Assembly (NCBI GenBank): GCA_027600665.1
Contig: JADGJL010000007.1
Span: 62,001 to 126,000 of the forward strand
Reading direction: 5' to 3'
DNA: 64,000 bases
From: Irineochytrium annulatum
Taxonomy: Eukaryota > Chytridiomycota > Chytridiomycetes > Chytridiales > Chytridiaceae
In this document: positions 54,531 through 62,868 of the stretch, piece after piece
Position numbering within the stretch: the first letter of the stretch is position 1
Layout: every line of letters starts with the position of its first letter
The notes under the pieces: generated by a model
Seen by the model: the letters and a program-made list of their open reading frames with translations, nothing else
What the model was told of the DNA's origin: nothing
Database searches by the model: none
Translations under genes and position numbers: made by a program

Positions 54531-56396
54531 GTGGCGTTTATTCCGTTAAACTGTCCCAATTGCAACGGACGAATTGAGTACAAAGAGGGTCAAATTTTAA
54601 AGTGCCCCTATTGTGAAACAGAGCTTTTATTGAAGCAAAATAATGTCTATTACGTGGACCAGACCATTAATCATTACCATGGAACGCCTCCCAAGGCAAC
54701 GCCGAAGCAGGCTGTCTCCATAAAGCTTTTACTTATACTGATGTTGGCATTAACCGGTGCCATCGGTACTTATGTGTACTCCAATGTCAGCTCCACTCAT
54801 CCCCAAGCAGAAGCCAATCTGCCTGTGCGGAAGATGCCCGAAAGTGAGGTTGTACTCTCCTTTTTGCGAGATATCTTCGATAAAGGGACTGCCCTGCCGA
54901 CTGAGGATGAACTTGCTCGTATTCGTTACTTAACTGTAGATTATTCGGATCATGACCAGTGGGAGTTTACATACAGCTTCTCCGACCCCTTCAGCGATGA
55001 ACAGGCTGAGAAAATCACTTATGTGACTCAGGACAAGAAACTGAATAACCAGGAGATCGATCAGCGGGATTTTGAAGCCTTTACGGGACTGACGGCACTC
55101 GATCTGACGAATACCTATGAAATCTCCCAGACGGATCAAACCACTTTGGCCCATATGTCCGGATTAAAAAGTTATGGAGGTGCTTTTAACGAATCCTTCA
55201 GCAAATTTTCGGGCTACTTTGGCGACAAAACTAAAATTACGGAGCTTTCCACTCAGCTTCGCAGCAATCAGGAATTGGCCATGCTGCTGGAATTTCCTAA
55301 TCTGAGCTCATTATCCATTACCTATGTGGATGAATCCGTAACGGATTTCTTTCTGTTGAATAAGCTACCGCTCAAGTCCCTGTCGCTCACCTTTGTCGAT
55401 GAACTGGGATGGTTGTCCTCCATGACCGGGCTGTCATCCTTATCCATACAATACAGTGAAACCACAGACCTGCAACCGCTGTACGCCTTGACCCAGCTTC
55501 AGGAGCTTCAGCTATCCTTTTTAACAAATGTAAAGTCTATCGACTTTGTACAAAATATGCCTGCTCTACAAACGCTTGATCTCGAAAGCGTAAACTTCTC
55601 AAGCCTGGAGCCCTTGGACGGCAAGGCCTCCATTACTTCACAGCGCCTAGCTTCTCTAAGTCAACTTAGTTCGGTAAAGGCCATCAATAGCCTGTCCTCT
55701 TTGCGGGAATTAACGTTGTCCGGCTACTACGAGAATGCAGAAGCGCTGACATTACCTAAGGCAACGCGAGTAGAAATTTCAAGCGCTTTTCTCGCCGGAC
55801 TGAAAGCGCCCGCCGCAACCAGCCTGACGCTCAGTGGCGGAAGTGGCGAGTTGAATTTGGCGGCGCTGGGGAAATTCCCGAAACTTAAGCAACTCTCCCT
55901 CTCAGAGGTCAGTGAAGTAACCCGTCTGGGCGCCCTGGACGGCTTATCCAGCCTGGAGACTCTAAGCATTTACGACTCGTCACTATATCAGGAGAGCGAT
56001 GCTTTATTTCGTTTGAAGCAGATCAAATCTCTGATGTGTTCCGAGTGCAGGCTGAACTTTAAAGAAAAATCGGCCACGGAGAACAGCGTGCTTGAACATT
56101 TGACCTTAGAGCAACCATATTTCAGCATAAATAACACCTCTGTTGCTGAAGTTGACCAAATGATGCCTTACTTTGCGAAACTGCCCGCTCTGCGTTCCTT
56201 TACTCTGCAAGACAGCAATTTGGCTTCTCTCGAATTCATGAGTAACTGGCAGGCCATAGAAGAGCTTCATCTCGAGAATAATGCCATTTCCAATATCGAG
56301 ACCCTAAGCCAACTGCCTGATCTGAAAAAGGTGTATCTCTCCGGTAATTCCGTCCAAAACAAATCCGTGCTTGGTACGGGTGTGCATGTGTATTAA
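54531..56396 (+). CDS. Membrane-anchored leucine-rich-repeat protein with N-terminal zinc ribbon
   Basis: A 621-residue protein. CPNC (8-11) and CPYC (25-28) form a cytoplasmic zinc ribbon; a single transmembrane helix follows at about 62-84; the rest, about 130-620, is a leucine-rich-repeat solenoid of irregular repeats (LPLKSLSLTFVDEL, LTQLQELQLSF, MPALQTLDLESV, WQAIEELHLENN). The topology suggests an outside binding surface anchored by one helix. AAGGAGAGGA before GTG 54531 fixes the start inside a longer frame from 54480. No partner or ligand is evident. The last 135 bases of the gene and its 3' flank are repeated at 59474-59672. Confidence 0.82.
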   Translation: MAFIPLNCPNCNGRIEYKEGQILKCPYCETELLLKQNNVYYVDQTINHYHGTPPKATPKQAVSIKLLLILMLALTGAIGTYVYSNVSSTHPQAEANLPVRKMPESEVVLSFLRDIFDKGTALPTEDELARIRYLTVDYSDHDQWEFTYSFSDPFSDEQAEKITYVTQDKKLNNQEIDQRDFEAFTGLTALDLTNTYEISQTDQTTLAHMSGLKSYGGAFNESFSKFSGYFGDKTKITELSTQLRSNQELAMLLEFPNLSSLSITYVDESVTDFFLLNKLPLKSLSLTFVDELGWLSSMTGLSSLSIQYSETTDLQPLYALTQLQELQLSFLTNVKSIDFVQNMPALQTLDLESVNFSSLEPLDGKASITSQRLASLSQLSSVKAINSLSSLRELTLSGYYENAEALTLPKATRVEISSAFLAGLKAPAATSLTLSGGSGELNLAALGKFPKLKQLSLSEVSEVTRLGALDGLSSLETLSIYDSSLYQESDALFRLKQIKSLMCSECRLNFKEKSATENSVLEHLTLEQPYFSINNTSVAEVDQMMPYFAKLPALRSFTLQDSNLASLEFMSNWQAIEELHLENNAISNIETLSQLPDLKKVYLSGNSVQNKSVLGTGVHVY

Positions 56397-56466
56397 TTAC
56401 CGCCTGGGATGATGGGGAGTTTTAGACTACTACAGTTAATGGATGGTATTAAAACAAAGACAAAAA
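56262..56466 (+). repeat. Duplicated segment, copy A (3' end of LRR gene plus flank)
   Basis: These 205 bases match 59474-59672 with about 20 differences by hand count, plus a six-base and a one-base gap. Similarity covers the last 45 codons and 70 bases beyond the stop, then ends where each copy's own terminator begins. Confidence 0.85.
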
Positions 56467-56508
56467 GGGGTTCCCCTTATGCAGTTCTTCCTGCATGGGG
56501 GAACCCTT
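56465..56508 (+). terminator. Terminator after the LRR gene
   Basis: AAGGGGTTCCCC pairs with GGGGAACCCTTT, with inner ATGCAG/CTGCAT pairs, followed by T residues. Confidence 0.85.
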
Positions 56509-56516
56509 TCGGTGTT

Positions 56517-56594
56517 TTAAGTCAAGTCAGAAGCCTTCAATATTCTTTGGACGATAGCTGCAACCTCAGCACGGGTGATGTTGGCATCCAGAGA
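56517..56594 (-). pseudogene. Remnant of an SLH-protein gene (last 25 codons)
   Basis: The minus strand reads NITRAEVAAIVQRILKASD then a stop, closely like the end of the SLH protein at 43381 (VTRAEIATIMQRLLQKSN). A TGA lies directly upstream in frame, and no start or further SLH sequence is present. It is the decayed C-terminus of a second SLH-domain gene, lodged between the LRR gene and cysN. Confidence 0.75.
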
Positions 56595-56634
56595 TCAGTC
56601 TCCCCATATAAAGAGGGATCTTGACGAAACAAAC

Positions 56635-56661
56635 AAGCGGCTACCTAATCGGCAACCGCTT
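56635..56661 (-). terminator. Stem-loop after cysN
   Basis: AAGCGGTTGCC pairs with GGTAGCCGCTT with G-U pairs on the minus strand, 16 bases past the stop; the tail GTTTGTTT is only moderately T-rich. Confidence 0.55.
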
Positions 56662-56676
56662 TATCGGACATGCTTA

Positions 56677-58350
56677 TTAAATATCGTAGTTATTCGAAGG
56701 ACTGTGATCGATAACGGATTGCACGACTCGTTTAACCACGGATTTCGCGGCATCCTGGATGGACATTCCGCCGATCTCGTCCGCGTTAACTTCAATAAAT
56801 CCTTTGCCCCCGATGATCTCTCGAGCTGTCTCAAGTTCGCCCGCACTGATAGAATCATGGGATACCAGTGAGATCAGGCCGGCGTCGTTCAACACCTTTG
56901 CCATCTCTGCCGTGCCGCGGAGCGTTTCTCCACTGACGCTCTCAAGCAGCATCGTATGGTAACCGGATGACATTAGTCGCTTCTCCACTTCCTTGGCGAG
57001 AGCTACCGTATCCGAGCCAGCAAACCATACCGTGAGCGGAGATTGTCCTTTCTGCTGGGCGCGAACATCTCTCGTGATTCCCGTATCCAGCGTGGCAAAT
57101 CGGCTTTCTCCCTTCAGAGCTTGATCGATGACTCCGCAAGCAGACGTCATGTTGGTGACACGATCAATGAGGATAAAACCTCCGATGCTCTTATTGTGTT
57201 CAAAGGAATCGAAGACGATCTGATCCGACAGCGTGAATTCACACTTGGCCAATTCGTTCTTAACAATTTGATCGGCCGGAACGGTATGGCCCGTGTTAAT
57301 GTCAATTTTATGGGTAATCGCCGTTACAGTGCCTGGAAGAGTCTTCGTTCCGACCTTTACCCAATAATGCTTGCCCGGAGTCAGGACGGAATCGTCCATC
57401 CACAGGATTGTAGAAGCGAAGCTGTCAGCTTCTTGGACTTGATTGTCCATCGTGAGCACACAACCTCGCGAGACATCAACTTCGCGGTCCAGTTGTATCG
57501 TAACTGGTTGGCCAGCATAAGCCGAATCCTGAGCTTGGTCCGTCACCAAAATCCGCTTAACCTTAGCTTTCTCCCGACTTGGCAGAGTCATGAGTTCGTC
57601 TCCGACCGAAATCTTTCCAGCCTCGATCTGGCCCTGGAACCCGCGGAACGTATGGTCCGGTCTGCTTACACGCTGAACTGGCATCATGAAAGGCTTCGTA
57701 TCATCGGTAGTATGAACATCTATACTTTCCAAATACGGTAATAATGCTAACCCCTCGTACCAGGGTGCATTCGGCGACTGGGTTGTAATGTTGTCCCCTT
57801 CCGTAGCGGACACGGGAATGACCTGAATGCTCTTGATTTGGAATTCGGCCGTCGTTTGGATGAACTCTTCCTTGATTGCCTCGAACGTCCTCTGATCGAA
57901 GCCGACCAGATCCATCTTGTTCACAGCCAATACGAGATGCTTGATCCCCATCAGGGCGCAGATCCGGGCATGGCGTTTGGTCTGGGTAATGATGCCTTTG
58001 GTAGCGTCCACCAGAATGATGGCTAGATCGGCAAAGGAAGCGCCTACAGCCATGTTGCGCGTATACTCTTCGTGTCCCGGTGTGTCCGCCACAATGAAGG
58101 AACGATGAGACGTCGTAAAATAACGATATGCCACATCAATGGTAATCCCTTGTTCGCGTTCGGCCAGCAAACCATCCAAGAGCAGCGAGTAGTCGATTTT
58201 GCCGCCTCGGCTTCCCAATCGACTATCGAGCTCAAGCGCGCGTTCTTGATCGGCAAACAGCAGCTTGGCTTCATAGAGCATATGTCCGATCAGCGTGGAC
58301 TTGCCATCATCCACACTTCCGCAGGTAATGAATTTTAGTAGACTCTTCAT
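56677..58350 (-). CDS. cysN: Sulfate adenylyltransferase subunit 1 (CysN) with a degenerate APS-kinase-like tail
   Basis: A 557-residue protein. Residues 1-420 are the CysN GTPase: P-loop GSVDDGKST at 11-19, the switch region, DTPGHEEY and NKMD. It drives APS formation from sulfate and ATP by CysD. Residues about 430-550 align with the CysC APS kinase, but its P-loop (normally G-x-S-G-x-G-K-S/T) is replaced by FAGSDTVALA, without the lysine, so the tail should not bind ATP in the usual way. The ATG at 58350 lies one base after the cysD stop; a longer frame inside cysD is rejected. Confidence 0.92.
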   Translation of the reverse strand: MKSLLKFITCGSVDDGKSTLIGHMLYEAKLLFADQERALELDSRLGSRGGKIDYSLLLDGLLAEREQGITIDVAYRYFTTSHRSFIVADTPGHEEYTRNMAVGASFADLAIILVDATKGIITQTKRHARICALMGIKHLVLAVNKMDLVGFDQRTFEAIKEEFIQTTAEFQIKSIQVIPVSATEGDNITTQSPNAPWYEGLALLPYLESIDVHTTDDTKPFMMPVQRVSRPDHTFRGFQGQIEAGKISVGDELMTLPSREKAKVKRILVTDQAQDSAYAGQPVTIQLDREVDVSRGCVLTMDNQVQEADSFASTILWMDDSVLTPGKHYWVKVGTKTLPGTVTAITHKIDINTGHTVPADQIVKNELAKCEFTLSDQIVFDSFEHNKSIGGFILIDRVTNMTSACGVIDQALKGESRFATLDTGITRDVRAQQKGQSPLTVWFAGSDTVALAKEVEKRLMSSGYHTMLLESVSGETLRGTAEMAKVLNDAGLISLVSHDSISAGELETAREIIGGKGFIEVNADEIGGMSIQDAAKSVVKRVVQSVIDHSPSNNYDI

Positions 58351-58351
58351 G

Positions 58352-59251
58352 TTAGAAATAGCCCTCCCGTTTGCGTCGTTCCATGCTTCCCGCCGCTTCT
58401 TGATCGATAACCCGACTGGTCCGTTCGGAAGATAACGCACCCAATGTCTCCTCAATGATCTCATCCAGCGTAACAGCATCGGACTCGACTCCGCCCGTGA
58501 GCGGGTAACAACCCAACGTGCGGAAGCGAATCTTCTTCATCTCTACCTTCTCGCCAGGCTCAAGCTTTATCCGCTCGTCATCCACCATGATGATATGCCC
58601 GTCACGATTAACGATCGGTCTTACGTCGGCGGAGTAAAGCGGAACGATATCGATGTTCTCCCGACGAATGTATTGCCAGATATCCTTCTCAGTCCAGTTG
58701 GACAGCGGAAAGACTCGAATGCTCTCTCCCTTGTTGATTCTCGTGTTGAACAGCTTCCACATCTCCGGGCGTTGGTTCTTAGGGTCCCACGAGTGATTCT
58801 TGTTCCGGAACGAGAAAATCCGCTCCTTCGCACGCGACTTCTCCTCATCACGTCTTCCGCCACCGAACGCAACCGTGAATCCGTATTTGTCCAATCCCTG
58901 CTTCAGGGCTGTGGTTTTCATAATGTCGGTATATGCGGAACCATGGTCGAAGGGGTTAATTCCTTGTTGAATAGCCTCTTCATTTGAGTGCACGATCATC
59001 TCGATACCAAATTCCTTCGCTTTTCGGTCGCGGAACTCAATCATTTCCTTGAATTTCCAGGTTGTATCGATATGCATGAATGGGAACGGCGGCTTCTCGG
59101 GGTAGAAAGCCTTTAGGGCCAAGTGCAACATGACCGAGCTGTCCTTGCCGACGGAATACAACATGACCGGTTTCTCGCACTCCGCTGCTACTTCTCTGAT
59201 AATGTATATCGCTTCAGCCTCAAGTTGATCCAGATGTGTTAATTCTTGCAT
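58352..59251 (-). CDS. cysD: Sulfate adenylyltransferase subunit 2 (CysD)
   Basis: A 299-residue PP-loop ATPase of sulfate assimilation: it makes adenosine 5'-phosphosulfate together with CysN. The PP-loop [17 protein letters not shown] is at about 28-44, and [13 protein letters not shown] and the [13 protein letters not shown] stretch near the C-terminus are as in CysD proteins. AAGGAGG precedes the ATG by ten bases. It forms an operon with cysN. No cysteine-responsive leader or riboswitch is seen in the upstream 210 bases. The operon lies between two copies of an LRR gene end. Confidence 0.93.
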   Translation of the reverse strand: MQELTHLDQLEAEAIYIIREVAAECEKPVMLYSVGKDSSVMLHLALKAFYPEKPPFPFMHIDTTWKFKEMIEFRDRKAKEFGIEMIVHSNEEAIQQGINPFDHGSAYTDIMKTTALKQGLDKYGFTVAFGGGRRDEEKSRAKERIFSFRNKNHSWDPKNQRPEMWKLFNTRINKGESIRVFPLSNWTEKDIWQYIRRENIDIVPLYSADVRPIVNRDGHIIMVDDERIKLEPGEKVEMKKIRFRTLGCYPLTGGVESDAVTLDEIIEETLGALSSERTSRVIDQEAAGSMERRKREGYF

Positions 59252-59464
59252 GGCAAGGCGGCCTCCTTTTTAATCCTCACTAAAACCATCGTATTTATAA
59301 ACTTATCCTATCAGATTCCATCTTTATTGCAAAGTGGAAAAAAGCAAAATTTATGATGTGTATGTGTTGGATCGACTATACTCAGCATGGAATAGCCGTT
59401 CCTCCTATAATAAAATCGCCTGAACGAATGAGTTGTGCTGAGCTGCAAATGGAATCGGAGGGAC

Positions 59465-59608
59465 ATGGGACTTGAGCTTCATCTCGAAAACAATGCCATT
59501 TCCAATATCGAGACTCTAAGTCAGCTGCCTAATCTGCAAAAGGTGTACCTATCCGGTAATACCGTACAAAACAAATCCGTGCCTGGTACGGATGTGCACT
59601 TATATTAA
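59465..59608 (+). pseudogene. Truncated copy of the LRR gene (3' end only)
   Basis: A 47-codon frame, MGLELHLENN... to the stop, reproduces the C-terminus of the LRR protein (NNAISNIETLSQLP is identical). ATG at 59465 happens to follow GGAGG, so a short peptide could be made, but the zinc ribbon, membrane helix and nearly all repeats are gone. It is best read as the remnant of a second LRR gene. Confidence 0.8.
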
Positions 59609-59672
59609 TTACCGCCTGGGATAATGGGAGTTTTGGACTAGTTAATGGATGGTATTGAAACAAAGACAAAAA
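59474..59672 (+). repeat. Duplicated segment, copy B
   Basis: Partner of 56262-56466, in direct orientation, about 3.2 kb away, with cysN-cysD and an SLH remnant between. Its 3' end runs into a different terminator. Confidence 0.85.
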
Positions 59673-59707
59673 AGAGGTCGAAAATATATGAAATTCTCGA
59701 CCTCTTT
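59671..59707. terminator. Bidirectional terminator after the LRR remnant and the TetR gene
   Basis: AAAGAGGTCGA pairs with TCGACCTCTTT, with A and T runs on both sides, between a plus-strand remnant and the minus-strand regulator gene. Confidence 0.88.
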
Positions 59708-59738
59708 TTGTTTATCTTTAGCTTTCTAACCATCATCG

Positions 59739-60320
59739 CTACACTCCAGAACGTTGCGGATTGACCGTGCCAAAGATATGATACGGTGTTATCCCCTTTG
59801 TAAATAGACTATCGATCAGCTTGATCAATTCCTCCGACGATAGATCTTTGTCTCTGTGTATCCAAAGACGAAACATAGATATTAATGTAGATATGTAAAA
59901 CTCGATGATGTATGGTGCCAAGACATCATCTGTTGAAAAATCCATAATCAATCGTTCAAAGGGAATTTCTCTTTTCAAGCGTTCCACAAAATGAACAGAA
60001 CCATAGTCGCCCAATACAGCTTTAAGAACTGAAATTTCCTCTGCATTTTCCAAGCATTGAAGTGCATCTTGGATAGTATGTGTAGAAAACTCTCTTCCTG
60101 CCATTTCCTCCTTAATCGATTTCAACATACGCTCTTCAACGCAGTCCAACAACTCATAGATATCTGTAAAGTATTGATAAAATGTACTCCGGTTATATCC
60201 TGATTGGTTAGCAATCTCTTGAATGGATATCTTTTCGATTGGTTTTCGGCAATATAAATCACAGAATACATTTATAAATGTCTGCCTTGTTTTTTCCGTA
60301 ATTTCAGGTTGCTTTTTCAT
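59739..60320 (-). CDS. TetR-family transcriptional regulator
   Basis: A 193-residue protein with an N-terminal TetR helix-turn-helix (about 10-55: TRQTFINVFCDLYCRKPIEK, then EIANQSGYNRSTFYQYF) and a C-terminal ligand-binding helical domain of unknown ligand. GGAGGT is five bases before the ATG. It is divergent from a ketopantoate-reductase-like gene, whose promoter carries two inverted repeats that are the likely operators, so it probably represses that gene and possibly itself. Confidence 0.9.
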   Translation of the reverse strand: MKKQPEITEKTRQTFINVFCDLYCRKPIEKISIQEIANQSGYNRSTFYQYFTDIYELLDCVEERMLKSIKEEMAGREFSTHTIQDALQCLENAEEISVLKAVLGDYGSVHFVERLKREIPFERLIMDFSTDDVLAPYIIEFYISTLISMFRLWIHRDKDLSSEELIKLIDSLFTKGITPYHIFGTVNPQRSGV

Positions 60321-60377
60321 TGTTAACCTCCATTTTCTGTTGAATTGATTATACGACAGATATTAAAAATCTGATGG

Positions 60378-60439
60378 TTGATGACCAAATAGTGAATCTA
60401 TACAATAACATTATACAACACGTTGTTGGATCATCAACA
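60378..60439 (+). promoter_or_regulatory. Promoter with two dyads, candidate TetR operator
   Basis: -35 TTGATG (60378-60383), 17 bases, -10 TACAAT (60401-60406). Just downstream, ACAAC-AC-GTTGT (60415-60426) and TGTTG-GATCAT-CAACA (60424-60439) are overlapping dyads covering the expected start of transcription, as for a repressor site. Confidence 0.65.
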
Positions 60440-60468
60440 AAGAGGAATATGGATATTAGGAGGCTAAG

Positions 60469-61407
60469 ATGAGAATTTTATTTTTCGGTAGAGGTGTAAT
60501 ATCGACCCAATACGCTTGGGCTTTAGAGAAGGCAGGGCATACCGTTGAGTTTTACGTTAGAAAAGGGAGAAAAGAAACGTTCGGAAGTCATATCGCGCTT
60601 GAAATGTGGGACGCACGAAAAGGAAAACAGTTCATCCAGGAAAGCTGGAAAATCAAGCTGCATGAGGAGATAAGCCCAAATTATGATCTCATTATTGCGA
60701 GTGTCAACACGGAGCAACTTCCCGAAGCAGCAAGAATACTTTCGACTACTGCTGGTAACACCCCGATCCTAATATTCAATAATATTTGGCAGGATTTAAA
60801 ATCATCAATCTTGCCCCTGTCTATGAACAATGTTGTCTTTGGGTTCCCAGGAGCAGGAGGCGGCATTGAGGACAATAAGCTTAAGGGCGGCTTTTTAAAA
60901 ACGATATTTCTGGAAAAACCACGGGTAGGCACGGAACAGATAAACAACAAGGTCAAAGAACTATTTGAAAGCGCCAATTTTAAAATCAATTGGATCAAGG
61001 ATATGCAAAGCTGGCTATGGAATCATTTTGCCATGAATGCGGCGATGGAGACCGAGGTGTTAAAACGAGGAAGTTTCCCATCAGTCTTGAATCATAGTGA
61101 CTCATTCGCAAATGTCGGTAAGAGTATGCGGGAAATGACCCCTGTACTTAAAGCAAGAGGCGCAAAGATGGACGCGATTACTCTATTGTTGACCAAGATC
61201 CCACCCGCACTTCTCGGCCTGCTGTTTAACAAGGTTATTTTTGCAAAGGGCAGCTTACCACGACTTTTCATTGAATACAATAATAGTAAAGCCGGTTTTG
61301 CGGTACTTGAAGTTGTGAGAGAAGCAAAAAAGTTAGGCATACCTTTGCCACGTCTTACTGCAGCATTAGAAAACAATGAACACCACAAAGTTATTAAAAA
61401 CGGATAA
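60469..61407 (+). CDS. Ketopantoate reductase family (ApbA/PanE-like) oxidoreductase
   Basis: A 312-residue protein with an N-terminal Rossmann domain (MRILFFGRGVISTQYAWAL; the usual GxGxxG is GRGVIS) and a helical C-terminal domain (WLWNHFAMNAAMETE onward) as in PanE. The family reduces 2-oxo acids with NADPH. The divergent glycine loop and the setting beside a TetR regulator suggest a paralogue with another substrate and not the housekeeping pantothenate enzyme. AGGAGG precedes the ATG. Confidence 0.8.
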   Translation: MRILFFGRGVISTQYAWALEKAGHTVEFYVRKGRKETFGSHIALEMWDARKGKQFIQESWKIKLHEEISPNYDLIIASVNTEQLPEAARILSTTAGNTPILIFNNIWQDLKSSILPLSMNNVVFGFPGAGGGIEDNKLKGGFLKTIFLEKPRVGTEQINNKVKELFESANFKINWIKDMQSWLWNHFAMNAAMETEVLKRGSFPSVLNHSDSFANVGKSMREMTPVLKARGAKMDAITLLLTKIPPALLGLLFNKVIFAKGSLPRLFIEYNNSKAGFAVLEVVREAKKLGIPLPRLTAALENNEHHKVIKNG

Positions 61408-61508
61408 ACTGGAAAACTTGATATTGTTCAGATCACCATCAACTCTACTATGATTATATAAACCATCGAACAACTCACCATTTAGGGGCTATAAAGACTG
61501 ATAGAAGC

Positions 61509-61535
61509 AGAGCCATCCTTGAAAAGGGCGGCTCT
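61509..61535 (+). terminator. Terminator after the oxidoreductase gene
   Basis: AGAGCC pairs with GGCTCT, with inner CCTT/AAGG, followed by TTTTATT. Confidence 0.8.
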
Positions 61536-61613
61536 TTTATTCTGCCTTACAGGGCTTGTACGGGTTTTAGTCTTTCCTGACCAGCCTGTTGATGCGGCTC
61601 ATTTCTAGCAATA

Positions 61614-62660
61614 TTAGATGTGATTATACCTGAAAGCCTTTAACATTAAAAATAATTGATTATTAAAATGTATTTCATTTGTATATATTTTTGTAAATAA
61701 ACCAATGCACTTGTCTATGATTTCCCCAGTGAACTTTTGGGACATGATGGCTTTATTCGAATAGATCCTTACTGTCTTCCAGTCATGAATAATTTGGTCC
61801 AATAACGGGTCAAGCGTATGTTTTGCATTGATATGATCAATGTTGTACTTATAGAGAGTATTTAACCTGTATTTCTCAGAACATTTTCTATAAATCGTAC
61901 TGCTCAGTGTTTCTATAATCGTTTCATTTTTTATAATGAGCTCGTAATTTTCTGCGAGCAACAGTATATTATTCAAACTTTCCGTTATTTCATTTTGATA
62001 CCTGCACATATTTTCTACGAATGTATTGATGGTTGTGTGTGCTGAATTCTTATTGTTCAATATCTCATGATTACCGGGGGCCTCTAGCGCATATTCCCAA
62101 AAGTAGTCTGGCATCTTTACGTGTTCCGAAGTCATGCATGACCATTTAAATTCTGAAAATGGCAGAGCATATTGTCTGTATTCTGTAATATCATCAACCG
62201 TATATATCTCCTCGTTCGTCAGATTGAAGCCATAGACAAAAACAGGATGCAGTCCATGTTTTTGGTTATAGTAAAAGTCTCTCCCGCGTTGATAAAATAA
62301 ATCAATAAATATGGAAATCGGATGACCACTAGAAATAGAATTGATGATCTCATCTTGTAACGTATCTAGTGCAGGGGATTTTTTACGAATAGAGATCCCC
62401 ATTTCCTCAAGGATCTGATCTCCCTCCTGAAGATCCAACACCTCTAACTTGAAATATCCTCTTGTTTGTATTTTTTGTTTATCAAATCTATAAATAGTAA
62501 TGACATTATTCAAAATCGACAGCTCATCTTTTTTAAAATACCTGGCAAGCGTTAATAACAAATTGTAGCCGCAATTAAAATAAGGAAAATTATGATGAGG
62601 AAACATTTTCGTCATGCCGTCGAAGGGCTGAAAGGTGTCCAGGGAAATAATTTCTTCCAT
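61614..62660 (-). CDS. BtrH-like protein (papain-like fold, natural-product type)
   Basis: A 348-residue protein. The N-terminal half resembles the BtrH N-terminal domain: a cysteine in FPYFNCGYNLLL near 31, the GHPISIFIDLFY strand, a histidine in GLHPVFVYGFN and an aspartate in YTVDD, placed as in papain-like acyltransferases or peptidases. The C-terminal 150 residues are helical. BtrH transfers an acyl side chain in butirosin synthesis, and relatives are common in Paenibacillus peptide-antibiotic clusters. The two genes upstream are methyltransferases, but a 160-bp MITE-like element lies between. AGGAG precedes the ATG. Confidence 0.7.
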   Translation of the reverse strand: MEEIISLDTFQPFDGMTKMFPHHNFPYFNCGYNLLLTLARYFKKDELSILNNVITIYRFDKQKIQTRGYFKLEVLDLQEGDQILEEMGISIRKKSPALDTLQDEIINSISSGHPISIFIDLFYQRGRDFYYNQKHGLHPVFVYGFNLTNEEIYTVDDITEYRQYALPFSEFKWSCMTSEHVKMPDYFWEYALEAPGNHEILNNKNSAHTTINTFVENMCRYQNEITESLNNILLLAENYELIIKNETIIETLSSTIYRKCSEKYRLNTLYKYNIDHINAKHTLDPLLDQIIHDWKTVRIYSNKAIMSQKFTGEIIDKCIGLFTKIYTNEIHFNNQLFLMLKAFRYNHI

Positions 62661-62680
62661 AAAATATTTCTCCTAACCTA

Positions 62681-62840
62681 GGACGTGTCTTGAAACCTAC
62701 TGAAGTGCATCTTTTACCGCCTTTTCGCCCCCTGCTACGTCAATTTCCCTTGACGTGCCCCGGCACGCCTGCGGAAAACTTCCTGGCTTGGAACGAAAAT
62801 TCAGCAAAATCTGCCGCCTTCAGAGTTTTCAGACACGCCC
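62681..62840. mobile_element. 160-bp MITE-like element
   Basis: Imperfect terminal inverted repeats: left GGACGTGTCTTGAAACC, right (reverse complement) GGGCGTGTCTGAAAACTC, both continuing into a TGAAG block. An internal palindrome ACGTCAA/TTGACGT lies at 62737-62756. No coding capacity. A remnant of the right end lies at 18451-18480. No target duplication is clear. Confidence 0.6.
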
Positions 62841-62868
62841 AAAAATTATTGTTGATATCACGGCTATA

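Noticed and set aside
58351..58479. Extended N-terminus for CysN.
   Set aside because: It overlaps the end of cysD in another frame; the ATG at 58350 directly precedes the canonical CysN sequence.
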